Made by a program: the position numbers and the translations under genes
Notes under the pieces: model-generated
The model's input: the letters and a program-made list of their open reading frames with translations, nothing else
Databases searched by the model: none
What the model was told of the DNA's origin: nothing
Shown here: positions 60,363 through 64,000 of the stretch, in pieces
Position numbering within the stretch: the first letter of the stretch is position 1
How the letters are laid out: every line of letters begins with the position of its first letter
Source: JBHGXV01 sp041920505
GTDB taxonomy: Bacteria > Bacillota > Bacilli > Brevibacillales > Brevibacillaceae
Assembly: GCA_041920505.1 (NCBI GenBank)
Contig: JBHGXV010000066.1
Coordinates: 1-64,000 of the forward strand
Direction: 5' to 3'
Length of the DNA stretch: 64,000 nucleotides

Positions 60363-61898
60363 GTGGAGAAGATCGCCATCATCGACATGGGCTCCAACTC
60401 CATCCGCATGGTGATTGTCCAGGTGTCCGCACAAGCGTACCACCTGATAGACGACACCAAAGAAACGGTACGGCTGAGTGAGAATATGGGGCCGGAGAAA
60501 ACTTTGAAACAGGCGGCGATGCAACGGGCACTGTCCACCCTCACCCGCTTTTTGAAACTGTGCCGGTCACGCGGCGTGACGACGGTGATTCCGGTCACCA
60601 CCGCCGCCGTCCGGCAAGCGGCCAACCAGTCCGAATTTCTCCAGCAGGTAAGGCGGGCGACAGGACTGGTCTTCCGTGTGTTAAGCGGCGAAGAAGAAGG
60701 GTATTACGGCTTTCTCGGGGTCAATCGCGGTTTTGCCGAGGATAGCGGGTTTACGCTGGACATTGGCGGAGGAAGCAGCGAAGTGACGTATTTCGTCAAC
60801 CGAAAGTTGCGGCAAAGTGTCAGTCTGCCGTTCGGCGCGCTCACGTTGACGGAAACCTTTTTTGACAAAAACAGCGCAAACAGGCTAGCGACGGAACAGG
60901 TGTGCCGGTTTCTGCGCGAGACGTTTGCCCGGGAAGAGTGGATCGGGCAGCGGCCTGGGCTGCCGCTCATCGGTCTCGGCGGTACGGTGCGCAATATTGC
61001 CCGGATTCACCGGCAACTGACAGGCTATCCCCTGGAAAGCGCGCATCAGTACGAAATGGACAAACAGCAGGTGGACGAGACAATCAACCGCATGGTCAAG
61101 TGTTCGCCGCAGCAGTTGCTCGCGTTGCCCGGACTGTCCAAGGACAGGGCCGACACCATCGTCGCCGGCGGGCTGATCATCCAGTCGCTGATGGAGGCGT
61201 GTGGATCGCCGAGGCTCTTGATCAGCGGAAACGGCCTGCGCGAAGGCTTGCTGCATGAATACCTGGAGCGCCGCGTCGGCCGGCTGGCGGACAGGGACGT
61301 GACCATGGACGACGTGTCCAATATGATGCACTACTACAACATCGACATCGAGCATGGCCGGCATGTGGCGTTTCTGTCCGTCCGTCTGTTTGACGAGTTG
61401 GCTGCCCTGCACGCGCTTGGCGGGCGGGAGAGACACCTGCTTTATGTCGCGGCGCATTTGCATGATGTAGGGGTGGCCGTCAGCTTTTACGAGTGGCCCA
61501 CCCATACGTTTTACATTCTGCTGCACTCCAAGATCGCCGGACTCTCTCACCGGGAGCGTTTGCTCGTCGCCTTGATCGCTTCCTTCAAAAACCGGAAGAA
61601 ATCGCGCGAGCTGGCGGGGCCGTATCAGGTGCTGCTCAAGCCGGGCGACGAAGAACTGGTGCAAAAGTTGGGCATCCTCCTGCAAATGGCGCGGGCGCTT
61701 GACCGGACGCTGTCCAACGACGTGCGGGACGTCGCCTGCGAGATCACGGACAAAGAGATCAGGATCGCCGTCCACAGCGTCACGCCCGACATCGGACTGG
61801 AGTTGAAGGAAGCCGGCGAGATCCAGCAGAAGTTCGAAAAGGCGTTTGGACGCGCGTATTACCTGACCATGGTGCTGCACACCCGATGTCAGCGGTAA
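60363..61898 (+). CDS. Ppx/GppA-family exopolyphosphatase/pppGpp phosphohydrolase with HD domain
   Basis: A 511-residue cytosolic protein. The ASKHA-fold phosphatase domain has phosphate loop IDMGSNSIRMV and LDIGGGSSEVTYF and an acidic SGEEEGYYGF. A C-terminal HD-type domain (about residues 310-450) contains HGRHVAFLS and AAHLHDVG. The family splits polyphosphate or converts pppGpp to ppGpp; which one here cannot be told. GTG 60363 follows GGGGGG. It lies between two lipoprotein genes, an addition relative to the B. subtilis order. Confidence 0.88.
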   Translation: MEKIAIIDMGSNSIRMVIVQVSAQAYHLIDDTKETVRLSENMGPEKTLKQAAMQRALSTLTRFLKLCRSRGVTTVIPVTTAAVRQAANQSEFLQQVRRATGLVFRVLSGEEEGYYGFLGVNRGFAEDSGFTLDIGGGSSEVTYFVNRKLRQSVSLPFGALTLTETFFDKNSANRLATEQVCRFLRETFAREEWIGQRPGLPLIGLGGTVRNIARIHRQLTGYPLESAHQYEMDKQQVDETINRMVKCSPQQLLALPGLSKDRADTIVAGGLIIQSLMEACGSPRLLISGNGLREGLLHEYLERRVGRLADRDVTMDDVSNMMHYYNIDIEHGRHVAFLSVRLFDELAALHALGGRERHLLYVAAHLHDVGVAVSFYEWPTHTFYILLHSKIAGLSHRERLLVALIASFKNRKKSRELAGPYQVLLKPGDEELVQKLGILLQMARALDRTLSNDVRDVACEITDKEIRIAVHSVTPDIGLELKEAGEIQQKFEKAFGRAYYLTMVLHTRCQR

Positions 61899-61916
61899 TG
61901 CAAAGGAGTTTTGCAC

Positions 61917-62990
61917 ATGAAAACGAATCATCACAAGCGAGTGCTGACCAGTTTGGCCGTTTGTCTGTCGCTCTCGCTGTCGGCGTGCTCCCTGTTGCCG
62001 GGACAAAAAGACGCGCCGCAGCTTGCCACGCCGTCGATCTCTTCCGTGGTGGAAGTGAAGGACGACTACTACGCCAGCGCCGTTCCCTACAAGCCGAATC
62101 AGACGCGCGGCATGCTGGCGAAAGTGTCCAATACCCGGATCGACTTCGGCCATCTGGAGTTGGGTCTGATGGAAATCGCCCGGGAAACGTTTCAACCGGA
62201 CGACTATCTGTTTCAGGAAGGGCAGCGGATCAGCAAAAACCAGGTGCTGGCGTGGCTCGCCCGCTCCAACGAGAATCCGGAAGGGCTGAATCCGGAAAAA
62301 GGGCCCAACCTGCTGATTCACGTGCTGGAGCATGACTATCTGGACAAGGAGAAGCAGCAACTGGCCGGGATCGTGCTGGGCGTGTCCCTCTCTCCGGCCT
62401 ACAAGGACGCCTCCGGACAGGACGCCAGTTACACGACTGATCAACTGCGGGCCAAAGGGCAGCAAATCGCCGCCCGCATCGTGCAAAAGGTGCGTGCGGA
62501 AAATCCGCAAATCCCGATGGTCGTGGCGCTCTACCAGGTTCCGGACAAATACTCGACACTGGTGCCCGGCCACTTTATCATGACCGGCACGGTGGGCGCT
62601 TCGGAAAGCTCCGTCTCCAAGTGGCAACCGATCGACGAGGCGTTTTATCTCTTCCCGAGCGACGACGTGTACAAGGCGTATCCGCAAATTTCCCTGGAGT
62701 ACGACAAGTTGATGAAGCAGGTACAGGGCTTTTTCGGGGAGTACATCGGGTTGACCGGGCTGGGCCGGTTCATGGACGGGCAGTTGATCGAACTGACGAT
62801 TACCGCGACGGCCGAGTATGATTCGCGGACCGAAGTGTTGGAGTTCACCCAGTATGCGGCCTATTGGATCAACCAGTTGTTCGACAAGAACGTGCACGTG
62901 AATCTCTATGTGCAGTCGGTCAATGAACCGCTCGCGATCTACATCCGACCCACCGAGGGCGAACCGTATATGCACATTTATCGCAAGTAG
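61917..62990 (+). CDS. yerH: CamS/YerH-family sex pheromone-like lipoprotein
   Basis: A 357-residue lipoprotein with lipobox LSAC and the CamS domain (VKDDYYASAVPYKPNQTRGML, IALYQVPDK-like segment VVALYQVPDKYS, PGHFIMTGTVGASESSVSKWQPIDEAFYLFPSDD). In other Firmicutes its signal peptide can be processed into a pheromone. B. subtilis yerH follows ligA, so the position is conserved apart from two inserted genes. ATG 61917 lies eight bases after AAAGGAG. Confidence 0.9.
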   Translation: MKTNHHKRVLTSLAVCLSLSLSACSLLPGQKDAPQLATPSISSVVEVKDDYYASAVPYKPNQTRGMLAKVSNTRIDFGHLELGLMEIARETFQPDDYLFQEGQRISKNQVLAWLARSNENPEGLNPEKGPNLLIHVLEHDYLDKEKQQLAGIVLGVSLSPAYKDASGQDASYTTDQLRAKGQQIAARIVQKVRAENPQIPMVVALYQVPDKYSTLVPGHFIMTGTVGASESSVSKWQPIDEAFYLFPSDDVYKAYPQISLEYDKLMKQVQGFFGEYIGLTGLGRFMDGQLIELTITATAEYDSRTEVLEFTQYAAYWINQLFDKNVHVNLYVQSVNEPLAIYIRPTEGEPYMHIYRK

Positions 62991-63121
62991 ACAAGCGTCA
63001 GACATTTGTGTCTCGAATGCACACAGTTTTGAACAAATCTGTTCACTGATGAATCGCGCTCTCTCGCGTGTGGAATCTGGCCAAATCGCGAAGACTAGGT
63101 GAGAATGGACAAATTGCGCGG

Positions 63122-63139
63122 TTGGTATGATCTTTGCAT
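63122..63139 (+). promoter_or_regulatory. Sigma-54 (SigL)-type promoter of rocA
   Basis: TTGGTATGATCTTTGCAT carries the GG of -24 and GC of -12 at the required 12-bp offset, matching TGGYAY-N6-TTGCA-type sites. B. subtilis roc genes are SigL/RocR-dependent, so the context fits. Confidence 0.75.
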
Positions 63140-63194
63140 AGGAATAAAGATCGGTAAGACCGAACCGCAGAATGATATGAGGAGGCGAACAAAC

Positions 63195-64000
63195 GTGCAA
63201 GTAGATTTCAAAAACGAGCCTTTTACCAATTTTTCCTTGCCTGAGAATAAGAAAGCGTTCGAAGAGGCGCTCGCCAAAGTAGAGAGCGAACTGGGCCGCG
63301 AATACGACCTGATCATCGGCGGCGAGCGGATCAAAACCGAGAAAAAGGTGAAATCGATCAACCCGTCCAACAAGGAGCAAGTGGTGGGGATCGTTTCCCA
63401 GGCGGACCGCGAACTGGCCGAAAAAGCGATCCAGGTGGCGGCACAAACCTTTGAAACCTGGAAAGCCGTTCCGGCAACCGCACGCTCCCGCTACCTCTAC
63501 AAAGCGGCAGCGATTCTGCGCCGCCGCAAGCACGAGTTCTCCGCATGGCTGGTGAAAGAAGCCGGCAAGAGCTGGGCGGAGGCAGACGCTGATACCGCAG
63601 AAGCGATCGACTTCATGGAATACTACGGCCGTCAGATGGATAAGCTGGGCCAACGCCACGAACTGACCCGCATCCCGGGTGAAGACAACGAGCTGTACTA
63701 CATCCCGCTCGGCGTCGGGATCGTCATCCCGCCGTGGAACTTCCCGCTGGCGATCATGGTGGGCATGACGACGGCTGCGATCGTCGCCGGCAACACGGTC
63801 GTGCTGAAACCGGCTTCCACCACGCCGGTCATCGCCGCGAAATTCATGGAAATCCTGGAAGACGCGGGCGTGCCGGCAGGCGTTGTCAACTTCCTGCCCG
63901 GCAGCGGCGGCGAAGTGGGCGACTTCCTCGTCGAGCACCCGCTGACTCGTTTCATCAGCTTCACCGGTTCCCGCGACGTGGGTCTGCGCATCAACGAACT
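63195..64000 (+). CDS. rocA: 1-pyrroline-5-carboxylate dehydrogenase, truncated by window edge
   Basis: The first 268 codons are visible. The protein oxidises pyrroline-5-carboxylate/glutamate semialdehyde to glutamate with NAD in arginine and proline degradation. It begins QVDFKNEPFTNFSLPENKKAFEEAL and has the family stretches RRRKHEFSAWLVKEAGKSW, IPLGVGIVIPPWNFPLAIMVGMTTAAIVAGNTVVLKPAS and FISFTGSRDVG. The catalytic Cys lies beyond the window. GTG 63195 follows GAGGAGG. A sigma-54-type promoter lies upstream. Confidence 0.95.
   Translation, partial: MQVDFKNEPFTNFSLPENKKAFEEALAKVESELGREYDLIIGGERIKTEKKVKSINPSNKEQVVGIVSQADRELAEKAIQVAAQTFETWKAVPATARSRYLYKAAAILRRRKHEFSAWLVKEAGKSWAEADADTAEAIDFMEYYGRQMDKLGQRHELTRIPGEDNELYYIPLGVGIVIPPWNFPLAIMVGMTTAAIVAGNTVVLKPASTTPVIAAKFMEILEDAGVPAGVVNFLPGSGGEVGDFLVEHPLTRFISFTGSRDVGLRINE

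Noticed and set aside
56492..63938. Two antisense reading frames of 1017 codons opposite pcrA/ligA and ppx/CamS/rocA
   Set aside because: They run across several convincing sense genes and intergenic sites, are rich in Arg/His/Gln as typical shadow frames, and lack start signals.

Overview
The window looks like chromosomal DNA of an endospore-forming member of the Bacillales with a fairly GC-rich genome. Codon use and short spacers suggest something near Alicyclobacillaceae, Tumebacillus or Brevibacillus, but no species can be named from the sequence alone. The gene order follows the Bacillus subtilis segment yeaC-yeaD-yebA-guaA-pbuG-pur genes-yerA-yerB-yerC-pcrB-pcrA-ligA-yerH, with several blocks inserted. 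Sporulation is supported by a gerA-type germinant receptor operon with a SigG-like promoter and by a spore-type GH18 lipoprotein. No rRNA, insertion sequence, phage, integrase or CRISPR array was seen.

Layout: 1-896 is a nine-gene tRNA array (Glu partial, Val, fMet, Asp, Phe, Thr, Gln, Lys, Leu) closed by a terminator. 1077-4850 is a less GC-rich block: an NmrA-type oxidoreductase with an Rrf2 regulator, and a SulP anion transporter with an ArsR regulator. 4953-5128 holds a degenerate tRNA-like gene and tRNA-Arg. 5374-9807 is the MoxR/DUF58/transglutaminase operon. 9850-13274 is guaA behind a guanine riboswitch, then pbuG behind an unclassified attenuator leader. An M1 peptidase precedes the purine genes.

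De novo IMP synthesis is complete apart from the first (PRPP) and accessory steps: purEKB (15153-18121), purCSQLFMN (22431-29375) and purHD (29986-32820). It is split into three transcription units by a lipoprotein/P1 peptidase/M29 peptidase/iron alcohol dehydrogenase block and by a 124-residue orphan gene. Four promoters (pbuG, purE, purC, purH) carry PurR-box-like CGAAC/GTTCG elements in two fixed geometries.

After purD come two small membrane-protein genes and yerA. A branched-chain amino-acid-type ABC system follows, with three tandem receptor lipoproteins, two permeases and two ATPases, and a fourth receptor on the other strand. A GH18 lipoprotein and a CssRS-like two-component system lie around it. 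Then come yerB, yerC, pcrB, an antisense gerABC-type operon wedged between pcrB and pcrA, pcrA, ligA, a beta-propeller lipoprotein, a Ppx/GppA-HD protein, a CamS lipoprotein (yerH), and the start of rocA behind a sigma-54-type promoter.
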